Source: Leptodactylus fallax
Lineage: Eukaryota; Chordata; Amphibia; Anura; Leptodactylidae
DNA: 64,000 nt
Assembly (NCBI GenBank): GCA_947044405.1
Contig: CAMRHE010000156.1
Location: 3,907,001-3,971,000, forward strand
Direction: 5' to 3'
The notes below the pieces were generated by a model. The model was not told where the DNA came from. It worked only from the letters and a program-made list of their open reading frames with translations, and made no database searches. The position numbers and the translations under genes are program-made. This document shows, in pieces, positions 44,124 to 53,668 of this stretch. The first letter of the stretch is position 1; each line of letters begins with the position of its first letter.

Positions 44124-44161
44124 TACAGTGATTCCAGCACTCTGCCTGTCACTTTCTCACA

Positions 44162-44988
44162 GTCTGGAAAATAAATTAATGCAATACTTGGGGGTTAAAA
44201 CTGTTCACTGTACCTCTGGATAAATTCCTTCAGGAGTGCAGTTTCTAAAATACAGTCACGTGTCGGGATTCCTCTTTACTGGCATTTCAGGAGCTCTGCA
44301 AAAGTGGCATGACATCCAAAAACCAAACAGTCTAAACCTGTGCTACAAAAAAAAAAACAAATAGTGCTCCTTCCCTTCTGTGTCCGGCTGTGTGCCAAAC
44401 AACAGTTTATACGCACATATGACATTAAATAAGTTATCCTGTGAACATCAATGTTATACATGTGGGCATAATTTGCAGTTTGGGCACAGCAGGGCACATA
44501 TGTGCAGGGACGCAATGTGACTTTTGGAGTACAGATTTAGATGTTTGGAATTTGTATGCAATGTCATGTTTGCAGAGCTGCTAAGGTGCCAGGAAAGTGG
44601 AATCTCCTAGGGGGACCACCATTTTAAAAATTACACCCCCTAAAAGAATTTGACAAGTGGTATAAGTGAGATGCTAGATTGTAGAAAAGTGAATTTTGAA
44701 GCTGTGCAGAGTACATTGGGTACACCAAATTCCCTACTATTTTTCCATTAGCTCCTATGATTACGGGTCACTCTGGGGGGGGTCACTTCTGGTGTCTTTT
44801 CCCTTGTAAGCTCTAAATCTATGGTGTACCCTGATGTTTGCTTTCACAATTTATGCATTCCCTTCTTGCTGCAGTCGGTTTTGTTCTAATGATTTGGCGA
44901 TATTGGGAGGTTTTGTCATCACATTGTAAAAAGCTATGTTTTTTTTTTTTTTTCCTGGTGATGTAGCCATATGAGGGTTGGTTTTTTG
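44162..44988. repeat. old interspersed non-coding repeat
   Basis: Same family as 38788-40256. It shares TTTGGGCACA(C)AGCAGGGCAC, AGTACAGATTTAGATG, CAGAGCTGCTAAGGTGCCAG and GGTGATGTAGCCATATGAGG with the region at about 57360-57850. No gene. Confidence 0.6.
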
Positions 44989-46430
44989 CAGGATAATATT
45001 TGCTTTGGTGATGGAACCTTTGACCACTGTGATTTTGGCAAACCCTGATCTTCATGGTATCCAGATTAGTGGAACCTCCCACAAAATAGGGCAATATGCA
45101 GGTGATGTCCTGTTGTACATTTCTAAGCCTAGGACTTCTTTCTCTGAGGTTCAGCAAGTCCTGCAAAACTTTGGGAATGTCTCTTATTATAAGTTTAATC
45201 CTTCAAAGTCACAGATTTTGAACACTGGTTTAGATGCAAACATGCTGCTCTCTCGAATCCCTCTTTCCTTATAAATGGTGTAAAGACCATGTTCAATATC
45301 TTGGCATTCCCCTGTCATATCCTAGCTCCCTCCTATTGTGTCATCTTAAAAATGGTGAAGTTTTTGTTGGCCACCACATACTACAAAACTTGGGTGGATA
45401 TAGAAGATTGATCTCTCTCTTAAAATGTGACACCTCCGGTTCGAAATCCCAGTTGGGCTTGGGCATACTGCATTCAGGAGGCATCACATAATAGTTGCAC
45501 CCCTACTTCTGCCCTCCGTCTTTGCTGCTTATATGCTTTAGTTGACAATATTAATATTGATTCTTTGGAAAGAGATGGCTGTAACACAATTGGCTCTCTT
45601 TTAACGAGTGGTGTTCTCAAGTCTCTCTCAAAGCTATAACCTGCCTAACACTGATTTTGATCATTTATCTTTGTATCCGTCATGCTCTTCATAACAATAA
45701 CATTTCTTCCTCAAATTTGGCTCATCAGGCGTTCTTGTTTCTCACAAACAAACTCCCTAGAGCTAAAGGGATCTCTTTGTTTTATGGCTTATTTACAGCA
45801 TACAACCCGTCCCAAAAAAACATTCCTATATGTCTTGATGGGAGTCTGAGCTCCAAGCTACTTTCACTACTCAACAGTGGTTATTAGCGTTGTCGTAGCC
45901 TACAAAGCTAGCAAGGAGTTCAATTTATTGAGAGATGCCTAGAGAACTGATCTTTAGGTGGTATCCTACTCCTGCCTATACTGCTATGATGCATTCCAAT
46001 GCTTCTGATTTGTGCTGGAGAGGCTGCAGCCACAGGGAGTCCTATACACATGCCTAGTGGGAATGTATATATGGGAATTATATAACTGTTATATAACTGT
46101 TTTGGAAAATAGTTTTCCAACTAGTGCAAAAGGTCACCAAGAATCATATAGCAATTCTCCCTCAAGTTGCACTGTGTTTCCTTGGGATGGACCTTATCCC
46201 AGTCTCTAGCAGATTTACTTTCTCTCAAATCATTATATAAGCTAGACTCCTAATCGCATGCCATTGGAGATCATCCGTTACTCCCACCCAGGAGGAGCTG
46301 GTTCATAAAGTTAATTAATCTTTGTTTATGGAAAAAGCCAACACATTTAGATTCCATTCCTTTAAGAAATTCTATGACCAATGGTATCCTATGGTCCAAT
46401 GCAGGAGTTGAGTGACTGATTTCAATTAGC
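44989..46430 (+). pseudogene. L1/Tx1 ORF2 fragment (RT to C-terminus), 5' truncated
   Basis: Starts in the RT palm with LVMEPLTTVILANPDLHGIQ, then QYAGDVLLYISKPRTSFSEV (motif C, where Y-A-D-D has become Y-A-G-D), FNPSKSQIL and CKDHVQYLGIPLSYPS. After frame changes the C-terminal domain reads FRWYPTPAYTAMMHSNASDL-type sequence with CWRGC and H...W-E-C (about 45955-46070). Numerous frameshifts. It is a 5'-truncated LINE copy of a subfamily distinct from those at 1-5700 and 48954. The exact 3' end, poly(A) and target duplication were not found. Confidence 0.8.
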
Positions 46431-46646
46431 ATTGATTGTTGTTAGCACTTCCTAGTTGCAATGTGGCCCAGCCTCTACTCTTACACTCTATGGGAGAGAT
46501 ATGTATTGTTCTGTTATGTGCTGTATTAATTTGTAACTAGTGATCATATTTATTTGTGATACTGTCTTTAGATGTAGTATTTTGTAGTTTTGTGCTTTTG
46601 TTTGAAACCCATCTGTCTATGGCTTGCTTGTTGTTTATTACACCTG

Positions 46647-47272
46647 TTGTAAGGGAATTGCCAGTTGAGAAATTACCCAGTGCTGCTGTAGAACCCTGGG
46701 GGGAGAGGCACAGCAAGACAGTGAGCCCTAAAATTGAACCCCCCCACTGTCTCTGGCTAACTTGCCTGATCTGTCCTAGGCGACAGCCAGCAACTGGTTG
46801 ACAGTCCCTTCTTAATATACGTGGAAACAGAACGCAGACAGGACGAACAACAAAAAGGGAGGTCAGCTAGGCAAGGGGTCAGTAACAGACGAACAATGCA
46901 GTACAGAATCAAAATCCAAGAGAGTAGTCAAGTCAAAGCCAGAGGTCAGGAATAGAAATACTAGTAACAAACAGCAAGGAGTAAAGGCCAGTACGCAAAA
47001 GCAAATAGCAAGCGCCAATGTGAATGTGAGCAAGGAATAAATAGGAAGGAAGAACCCGCCTCAAACTTGATAGGGCAATAGGTTGTCAATAACACAGGCA
47101 AGGCTGAGATTAACTATTAGAGGAGCAGAGAGAAACAAAGGTGCAGGAGACGGGTGTGGCAGAAAATCAAAACAAGAATCTTAAACAAGGAGTCAAACTG
47201 AGCACGCCTCCTGCGCCACCGCGTGTGGGCAGAGGGTGGTGCAGAGGCCCAAACAGGCAGAGACGTTACAGT
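46647..47272 (-). repeat. 3' LTR of the deleted Ty3/gypsy element
   Basis: On the minus strand it starts TGTAACGTCTCTGCC and ends GGCAATTCCCTTACA (TG...CA ends). The polypurine tract lies just upstream. The mate LTR is not in the window. Confidence 0.8.
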
Positions 47273-48372
47273 ACCCCCCCTTTTATGAGGGGCCACCGGA
47301 CCCTCACCAGACAAACCAGTTTTAGAAGGACCCAGTATTTCTTCTGCCTTTCTCTGAACAACAACAGGTGCTGGTGGACCAGGCAAACGTGTTTTATTCA
47401 CCTGGTGTTTCCAACCTTTAGTAGCCAAAACAGTCTTCTCACTGACACAATCTAAGGTGTGCAAAGCAATACGTTGGGATGAGCACTGATCTCCCCATTT
47501 TACCAACTCCCTTTTACCCCAATCAAAAATAGGGTTATGGAAGTTCAACCAGGGGAGCCCCAAAATAATATCGGAAGACAGATGCTCCATAACAAAAAAG
47601 CTCATGACTTTCAAATGTGCAGAGCCCACATGCAAAGTAATTAAGGGGTCTTGAATCGGACCTTACCCCTGGCTAGTGGGGCAAAATCCGCCCCAGTAAC
47701 AGACAGAGGCAGAGTCAACTAAGTCCTGGCCAGAAACAGATCTGTCCCCAGAAGACAGAGACGCAGATAACATCATCTTATTGTTATTTCCGGCAAATAT
47801 CTGGTTGCCTGAGTGGTTCTTCCGACTTCCACTCAGGCACTGAAGCTTTTCCGCTGGTGTGTGGGGTCTGACAGAGCAGTCTCGAATGATATGACCTGAA
47901 GTACCACAGTACAATCAGAGGTTATTCCGGAGATGATGCTCTCCTCGAGTCTTGGCATCCATAGCTCCCAGTTGCATGGGTTCCTCACCAGGAGTGATGG
48001 GAGAAAAGGTGGGTTTATCAGTAGAGAGAGAGGAAGAGACAGAAAACTTGGAGGAAACAGACCCTACTCTCTTTAACATTTTCCCGTATTCTACAGTCAA
48101 TATGGACAGCCAAAGTCATGGCTCAAGAGTAGGGGGATCTGGGTGACCAACCTAGACCTCCTTAATACAGGAGGTCACACAGCCCCGAATCACACCAACC
48201 TGCAGTTACACTGCACTTACGGAATTCTGAGCAGCACTCCTCGGCAGAGCGATGGTGCCCATGGTGAGGAGTTGTGATTCCGCAAGCCCAGGCTCAGCAT
48301 AGATAGACCCCAGGGACAAAAATTTTTTTCCAAGTCAGATCACTCCTAAGCCCCAGGAGGGAGTTTAAGGGC
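47273..48372 (-). pseudogene. gag-protease-integrase remnant of Ty3/gypsy element
   Basis: Gag piece near 48260-48180 (a CCSEFRK-like and SVTAGWCDS segment), then 48100-47915 with PITPGEEPMQLGAMDAK before a CCHC knuckle (YCGTSGHIIRDC, about 47915-47880). Next comes the protease C-terminal motif HLSSDIILGLPWLNFHNPIFDW-like, in 47600-47510 (I/L-I-L-G-L-P-W-L is the conserved flap/C-terminal signature). Downstream the frame passes directly to LPGPPAPVVVQRKAEEILGP, a sequence normally just before the integrase-linked chromodomain, which marks a deletion of several kilobases. Stop codons and frameshifts occur throughout. Confidence 0.75.
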
Positions 48373-48399
48373 CCAAGCTTGTGGATCCCCATGTAGGAA

Positions 48400-48879
48400 C
48401 ACCAAAGAACACCATACCTACTGTGAAGCATGGGGGTGGCAACATCATGCTTTGTGGCTGTTTCTCTGCAAAGGAACCAGGACGACAGATCCGTGTACAT
48501 GAAAGAATGAATGGGGCCATGTATCGTGAGATTTTGAGTGCAAACCTCCTTCCATCAGCAAGGGCATTGAAGATGAAACGTGGCTGGGTCTTTCAGCATG
48601 ACAATGATCCCACGCACACTGCCAGGGCAACGAAGGAGTGGATTCGTAAGAAGCATTTCAAGGTCCTGGAGTGGCCTAGCCAGTCTCCAGATCTCAACCC
48701 CATAGAAAACCTTTGGAGGGAGTTGAAAGTCTGTGTTGTCCAGCGACAGCCCCAAAACATCACTGCTCTAGAGGAGATCTGCATGGAGGAATGGGCCAAC
48801 ATACCAGCAACAGTGTGTGCCAACCTTGTGAAGACTTACAGAAAACGTTTGACCTCTGTCATTGCCAACAAAGGATATA
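48400..48879 (+). pseudogene. C-terminal Tc1 transposase fragment (CAGTGGGG family)
   Basis: An open frame from 48381 covers the DDE C-terminal half: [58 protein letters not shown] (second Asp) and [20 protein letters not shown] (Glu). It breaks at the ...NKGY codons, exactly where a second element of the same family begins (C at 48880). The N-terminal half is missing. Confidence 0.85.
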
Positions 48880-48984
48880 CAGTGGGGGAAAAAAGTATTT
48901 AGTCAGCCACCAATTGTGCAAATTCTCCCACTTAAAAAGATGAGAGAGACCTGAGAGCTCTGAAGCAGGAGCCTGACAATCGCA

Positions 48985-49622
48985 CAATTACATGGCTAGA
49001 ATAGCTCCTACTCCAGAAGCAATATACACCAAGACCTTTATCTACTCTCTACTCCAACCTTCTGAGCGAACTAGGCACAGAGCTCCCCTCATATGTGCAA
49101 AAATGGGAGGCAGACCTTCAAATGTCCCTTACCCCTGGAGAAATATCATCTGTACTCAAGCGATCCACAGGTCCTTCCAGATGTGTGCGCTTGCAGGAGT
49201 CAAGCTACAAATTGGTCACCAGATGGTATAGAACACCCACTGTATTCCACAAGTACTCTCCAGATGTATCCCCTTTGTGTTGGCGCTGCCATAAGTCCTC
49301 AGGTTCATACCTGCATATTTGGTGGGAATGCGAAAAAATATCCCCTTACTGGTCACTCGTTCAGCAGGTACTGAACCAGGTTTGTGGATTCACCGAGCCT
49401 CTGACCCCTGTAGGCATATTCTTGAATCTGTGGCCCACTTCCCCGCCTGGGTCTCACAAACGACTTTGGCTTCAACTTGTGGCTATCGCCAAATCTATGA
49501 TTCCTCTATACTGGGCATCCGAATCCCCCCCCTCCAGTGTCCCACTTTCTACGGAAAGTCTCTCAAGTAGCACGGATGGAAGAACTTTCCCACTTAGAAC
49601 TTCGTACCCACCAGAAGTTTAG
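48985..49622 (+). pseudogene. L1 ORF2 C-terminal domain fragment
   Basis: Open frame 49095-49622 (175 codons): MQKWEADLQMSLTPGEISSV, KLVTRWYRTPTVFHKYSPD, then the Cys-His motif CWRCHKSSGSYLHIWWEC, and a C-terminal region. An upstream piece in another frame (48992-49090, ARIAPTPEAIYTKTFIYSLL) belongs to the same ORF. The frame is well preserved, but the truncation leaves no endonuclease or RT. Confidence 0.82.
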
Positions 49623-49799
49623 CGCTATTTGGGCGCCATGGTATGATTTCTCTAAAGACCCTACCTGGACGCATCCGTGGGAACCCCCTGTTTAATAAAC
49701 TTACCTTCTGAGACCCTTGGCCTTTCACCCTAAGGATTATTTGTCTCTTCTCCACCGCCAACGTTACATTTATTATTGTGTTATTAGTTAACCGTTGTA

Positions 49800-51479
49800 C
49801 AGTCCCTGACAGAAGTTCTGTCGCTTATCCATGTTGTGGAATCAAAAGCTTATAATCTGACTTTAAATTCATCCATTGGTTTTAGAAATGACTCATATGA
49901 AAGCTGAAACCCTCCCAAATGATTTTTTCATTAAGAAAATAAATTGGCTTCACTGCTGAAATATTCATCATTTAATGAACACAGAAAGGTCAGATTTGGC
50001 AAGACAAAAGTTTTGTCGCACACAAAGTAATGTGAAAATCAAACCAATAATTCTGTTCAAAAACAAAGATATGTTTCATAACATTGGTGAATGAAGTTGT
50101 GGTGCTATTAGAGCCATATTTAATATTTTGTGTGACTTCCATGAGCTTGAAGGACTGCATCCATGCGTTTCAACAATGATTCATACAATTTATTGATGAA
50201 GTCATCAGGAATAGCAAAGAATGCAGTCTTACATGCCTCCCAGAGTTCATCAAGATTCTTTGGTTTTGTCTGCCAAGCTTCCTCTTTCATCCTACCCCAA
50301 ACATGCTCAATGATGTTCATGTCTGGTGACTGGGCTGGCCAGTCCTGGAGCACCTTGATCTTCTTTGCCTTGAGGAACTTTAATATAGAGATGGATGTAT
50401 GAGATGGAGCACCATCCTGCTGCAAAATTTGACCCCTTTTATGATTGGGAATGTAAGAGGAAGCTAATACTTCTTGATATTTTAGGCTATTGATATTGCC
50501 TTCCACCTTGCAAATATTTTGCACACCTCCATACTGAATGTAACCCCAGACCTTGATCTTTCCACCACCAAACTTAACTGTTTTCTGAGTGTATCTTGGA
50601 TCCATACGGGCTCCAGTAGGTCTCCTGCAGTATTTGCGGCGGCTGTGGTGTAATTCAACTGAAGATTCATCTGAGAAATCCACCTTCTGCCACTTTTCCA
50701 GCATCCATTCGTTTAGCAGGCTGTGGGCCTTGGCAAATGCCACACGTTGTTTTAATTGCCTTTTGTTTAGTGCTGGCTTCTGGGCACTAATTCGAAAATG
50801 GAGGCCATTTCGAGACAGAATCCTACAAACTGTTCTAATTGACACAGGGACTTGAGGTGACCGGGCCTGTTGGAGCTCTGCTGCAGCGGAAGAGGGGCTG
50901 GCTTTTGATTTTCTAACCAACAAACGTTCCTCCTGAGCAGTTTTCTTGCGGGGTCTGCCGGACCTGGGCTTGTCAAAAACATCTCCAGTCTGTTCAAATC
51001 TTTTTTTAATTCATTGTACTTGACGCAGAGACACATTAAAGGTGCCAGCCACCTCTGCAGTGGATCTGGTCTTCAGCCTCTTGATAATCAAGGCTTTGGT
51101 CGCAGGGTTGATTTTTGGCATGTTGTCAGAGGTGAAGTTGCAGTTCAAGTGAAGATCTGGGGTGTTGGAGTTCTTTTTATACACACCCACTAATTAACCG
51201 ATCAATTAGTGAGCATAGGTGAGGCTTTAAACTAGGATTGGGTGCATTATATGACAAGGCGACAAAACTTTTGTCTTGCCAAAATATGACCTTTCTGTGT
51301 TCATTAAATGATGAATATTTCAGCAATGAAGCCAATTTATTTTCTTAGCCAAAAAATCATTTGGGAGGGTTTCAGCTTTCATATGAGTCATTTCTAAAAT
51401 CAATGGATGAATTTAAAGTCAGATTATAAACTTTTGATTCTTCAACATGGATAAGCGACAGAACTTCTGTCAGGGACTG
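49800..51479 (-). mobile_element. Tc1/mariner element, 1680 bp, nested in the L1 3' UTR
   Basis: Ends CAGTCCCTGACAGAAGTTCT and its complement, TA on both sides (49798-49799, 51480-51481). Inverted repeats extend about 190 bp (GTCGCTTATCCATGTTG, CCATTGGTTTTAGAAATGAC, AAATGATTTTTT...AAGAAAATAAATTGGCTTC). The gene is on the minus strand. Confidence 0.93.
50120..51121 (-). pseudogene. Tc1-type transposase, one premature stop
   Basis: 333 codons from ATG at 51121 (MPKINPATKALIIKRLKTRS) to the stop at 50120, all in one frame. The only lesion seen is TGA at 51013-51011 (codon 37), where the helix-turn-helix would continue as IKKRFEQTG; this fits a single change from a Trp codon. Downstream is a GRPRKKT motif and the catalytic domain: VDFSDESSVELHH (first Asp), KFGGGKIKVWGY, ILQQDGAPSHTS (second Asp) and WPAQSPDMNIIEHVWGR (Glu). 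The second Asp and the Glu are separated by 35 residues by my count, one more than the usual Tc1 34. The 267-codon segment from 50923 is fully open. Confidence 0.9.
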
Positions 51480-51910
51480 TATGTAATACACAAGCTCATC
51501 TGATTGTTTGATTAATGATTGTTGTGTCCCGCACATTGTCTTTAACTATGCATATTCATTGGCGATATTTGAAAATCCAATAAAACGTTAATTATAAAAA
51601 AAAAAAAAAAAAGATGAGAGAGGCCTGTAATTGACATCATAGGTAGACCTCAACTATGAGAGACAAAATGAGAAAACAAATCTAGAAAATCACATTGTCA
51701 GATTTTTTAAGAATTTATTTGCAAATTATGGTGGAAAATAAGTATTTGGTCACTTACAAACAAGCAAGATTGCTGGATCTCACAGACCTGTAACTTCTTC
51801 TTTAAGAGGCTCCTCTGTCCTCCACTCATTACCTGTAGTAATGGCACCTGTTTGAAATTGTTATCAGTATAAAAGACACAACCTCCAACAGTCACACTCC
51901 AAACTCCACT

Positions 51911-52750
51911 ATGGTGAAGACCAAAGAGCTGTGGAAGGATACCAGAAACAAAATTGTAGACCTGCACCAGGCTGGGAAGACTGAATCTGCAATAGGCAAG
52001 CAGCTTGGTGTAAAGAAATCAACTGTGGGAGCAATAATTAGAAAATGGAAGACATACAAGACCACTGATAATCTCCCTCGATCAGGGGCTCCATGCAAGA
52101 TTTCACCCCGTGGGGTGAAAATGATCACAAGAAAGGTGAGCAAAAATCCCAGAACCACACGGGGGACCTAGTGAATGACCTGCAGAAAGCTGGGACTAAC
52201 GTAACAAAGGCTACCGTCAGTAACACGCTACACTGCCAGGGACTCAGATCCTGCAGTGCCAGACTTGTCCCCCTGCTTAAGCTAGTACATATCCAGGCCC
52301 ATCTGAAGTTTGCTAGAGAGCATTTGGATGTTCCAGAAGAGTATTGGGAAAATGTCATATGGTCAGATGAAACCAAAGTAGAACTGTTTGGTAGAAACAC
52401 AACTTGTCATGTTTGGAGGAGAGTGAATGCGGAGTTGCATCCAAAGAACACCATACCTACTGTGAAGCATGTGGGTGGCGACATCATGCTTTGGGGCTGT
52501 TTCTCTGCAAAGGGACCAGGACGACTGATCCTTGTACATGAAAGAATGAATGGGGCCATGTAAAACCTTTGGAAGGAGTTGAAAGTCCATGTTGGCCAGC
52601 GACAGCCCCAAAACATCACTGCTCTATAGGAGATCTGCATGGAGGAATGGGCCAACATACCAGCAACAGTGTGTGCCAACCTTGTGAAGACTTACAGAAA
52701 ACGTTTGACCTCTGACATTGTCAACAAAAGATATATAACAAAGTATTGAG
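51911..52750 (+). pseudogene. Tc1 transposase, frameshifted and deleted
   Basis: Starts [20 protein letters not shown] at 51911 and carries the first helix-turn-helix region and [17 protein letters not shown]. The frame shifts near 52160-52170 and continues in the frame of 52093 with [37 protein letters not shown] (first Asp) and a glycine-rich stretch with [16 protein letters not shown], ending VHERMNGAM at a stop created by the deletion at 52562. The last part ([21 protein letters not shown] region, GYITKY at about 52745) follows in another frame. It complements the deletion pattern of the 32196 copy. Confidence 0.85.
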
Positions 52751-52967
52751 ATGAACTTTTGTTATTGACCAAATACTTATTTTCCACCATAATTTGCAAA
52801 TAAATTCTTAAAAAAATCAGACAATGTGATTTTCTGGATTTGTTTTCTCATTTTGTCTCTCATAGTTGAGGTCTACCTATGATGTCAATTACAGGCCTCT
52901 CTCATCATTTTAAGTGGGAGAACTTGCACAATTGGTGGTTGACTAAATACTTTTTTCCCCCACTGTA

Positions 52968-53473
52968 TATGATGCCCCTAATATAAATAACCTCCCCTTT
53001 GTATTCATAATGCCCCCCAATAACCCTTATATAAATGACCCCCTTATGTCCATAATGTCCCCTTCTCTTATAGTTATAATTCCCCCACCTAACAACCCCT
53101 TATACTATTAAAATATCCACAACTAAACTAAAACAAAACAAAAAAAAGTTATACTCACCTACCTGTGATCCTGTTGAATGGAGCTGCCGCCTCCTCCCTG
53201 TCCACATGCAGGACGTCTGCGTCTCAGCACAGGAGGCACGATGTTGTGACATCTGTCTGTGTTCTCATTGTCTTGTAAACAACAGGCCTCGTGTGTTTTG
53301 CGGTTTACAAGACAGCCAAGTTGCAGGAAGCGTTTTAATTAGATCAGTGTCTGCAGATACCAATCTAGTTAAAAGTAAAAGATGTATTAATGGCGGCCCC
53401 GGGGTGGGGCCCACAGAGTCAGTGGGCTCGGGCCAGCCGCCTCCTCTGTGCCCCCACTAGCTGTGCCACTGGA
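52968..53473. mobile_element. possible hAT remnant
   Basis: The right end, GGGGGCACAGAGGAGGCGGC when read on the minus strand after CAGTGGCACAGCTAGT, resembles the common CAGTGGCGTAGCTAG hAT terminus (53473 to about 53440). A left end and target duplication were not found. The interior has runs such as CTTATATAAATGACCCCC and a CpG-rich stretch with a short foldback (GTCTTGTAAACAACAGGCC / GTTTACAAGACAGCC at 53270-53315). No gene. Confidence 0.45.
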
Positions 53474-53482
53474 GCTTGGATT

Positions 53483-53668
53483 CATTTTAAAGATGAGAAT
53501 GACACCAAGATCATCATGATAGCCCTTACAGATTCAGAGTAATTTGATGTTAAAACGATGTCGGGAATTGAGATCTGCATTTGGATCTTAATTCCGAACA
53601 TTGTTTTCACCAGCAAATTGCTCTGGATCTGTAAGGGCTATCATGATGGTCTTGGTATCATTTTAAAG
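53483..53668. repeat. long palindrome flanked by direct repeats, about 186 bp
   Basis: Arms 53500-53572 and 53578-53658 are complementary with about 10-15% mismatch. ATCATCATGATAGCCCTTAC pairs with GTAAGGGCTATCATGATGGT, and GTCGGGAATTGAGATC pairs with GATCTTAATTCCGAAC. The same 10-mer CATTTTAAAG lies directly on both sides (53483-53492, 53659-53668). It is a MITE-like foldback without coding capacity. Confidence 0.85.

Larger units (their letters stand above)
41251..44161 (-). mobile_element. second Gmr1-like element: 5' LTR plus partial gag
   Basis: The minus-strand LTR (44161 to 42051, with a Tc1 at 42475-44123 inside) starts TGTGAGAAAGTGACAGGC and ends CTACCCCACA. It is homologous to the LTRs at 11550 and 28319. 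Gag follows (41931-41251), and the homology stops abruptly after the SCAN-related segment. No other pol genes and no second LTR are present. Confidence 0.85.
46647..48372 (-). mobile_element. internally deleted Ty3/gypsy element with 3' LTR
   Basis: Minus strand. From the right come a partial gag, a zinc knuckle, a protease segment, then a jump to the end of integrase, a purine-rich AAAAGGGGGGG tract (about 47275-47286) and an LTR (47272-46647). RT, RNase H and most of integrase are missing. A different lineage from the two Gmr1-like copies. The right end is lost at the junction with a Tc1 fragment (about 48373-48400). Confidence 0.8.
48954..51612 (+). mobile_element. 5'-truncated L1/Tx1 LINE with poly(A) and target duplication
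   Basis: Inserted in the Tc1 left inverted repeat. The target duplication GATGAGAGAGACCTG (48939-48953) recurs as GATGAGAGAGGCCTG at 51613-51627 after a roughly 18-nt poly(A) (51597-51612) preceded by AATAAAACG. The ORF2 C-terminus lies at about 48985-49622, followed by the 3' UTR, which carries another Tc1 (49800-51479). Native length is only about 980 bp, so it is strongly 5' truncated, as is usual for LINEs. Confidence 0.9.
48880..52965 (+). mobile_element. Tc1 element (CAGTGGGG family) split by an L1 insertion
   Basis: Left end CAGTGGGGGAAAAAAGTATT at 48880 (TA at 48878-48879). Right end AAATACTTTTTTCCCCCACTG at 52965 (TA at 52966-52967). An L1 with poly(A) interrupts the left inverted repeat at 48954-51612. 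The transposase (51911-52750) has a frameshift near 52170 and a deletion at 52562 where ATG joins TAAAACCTTTGGAAGGAG, removing the second catalytic Asp region. Confidence 0.88.
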
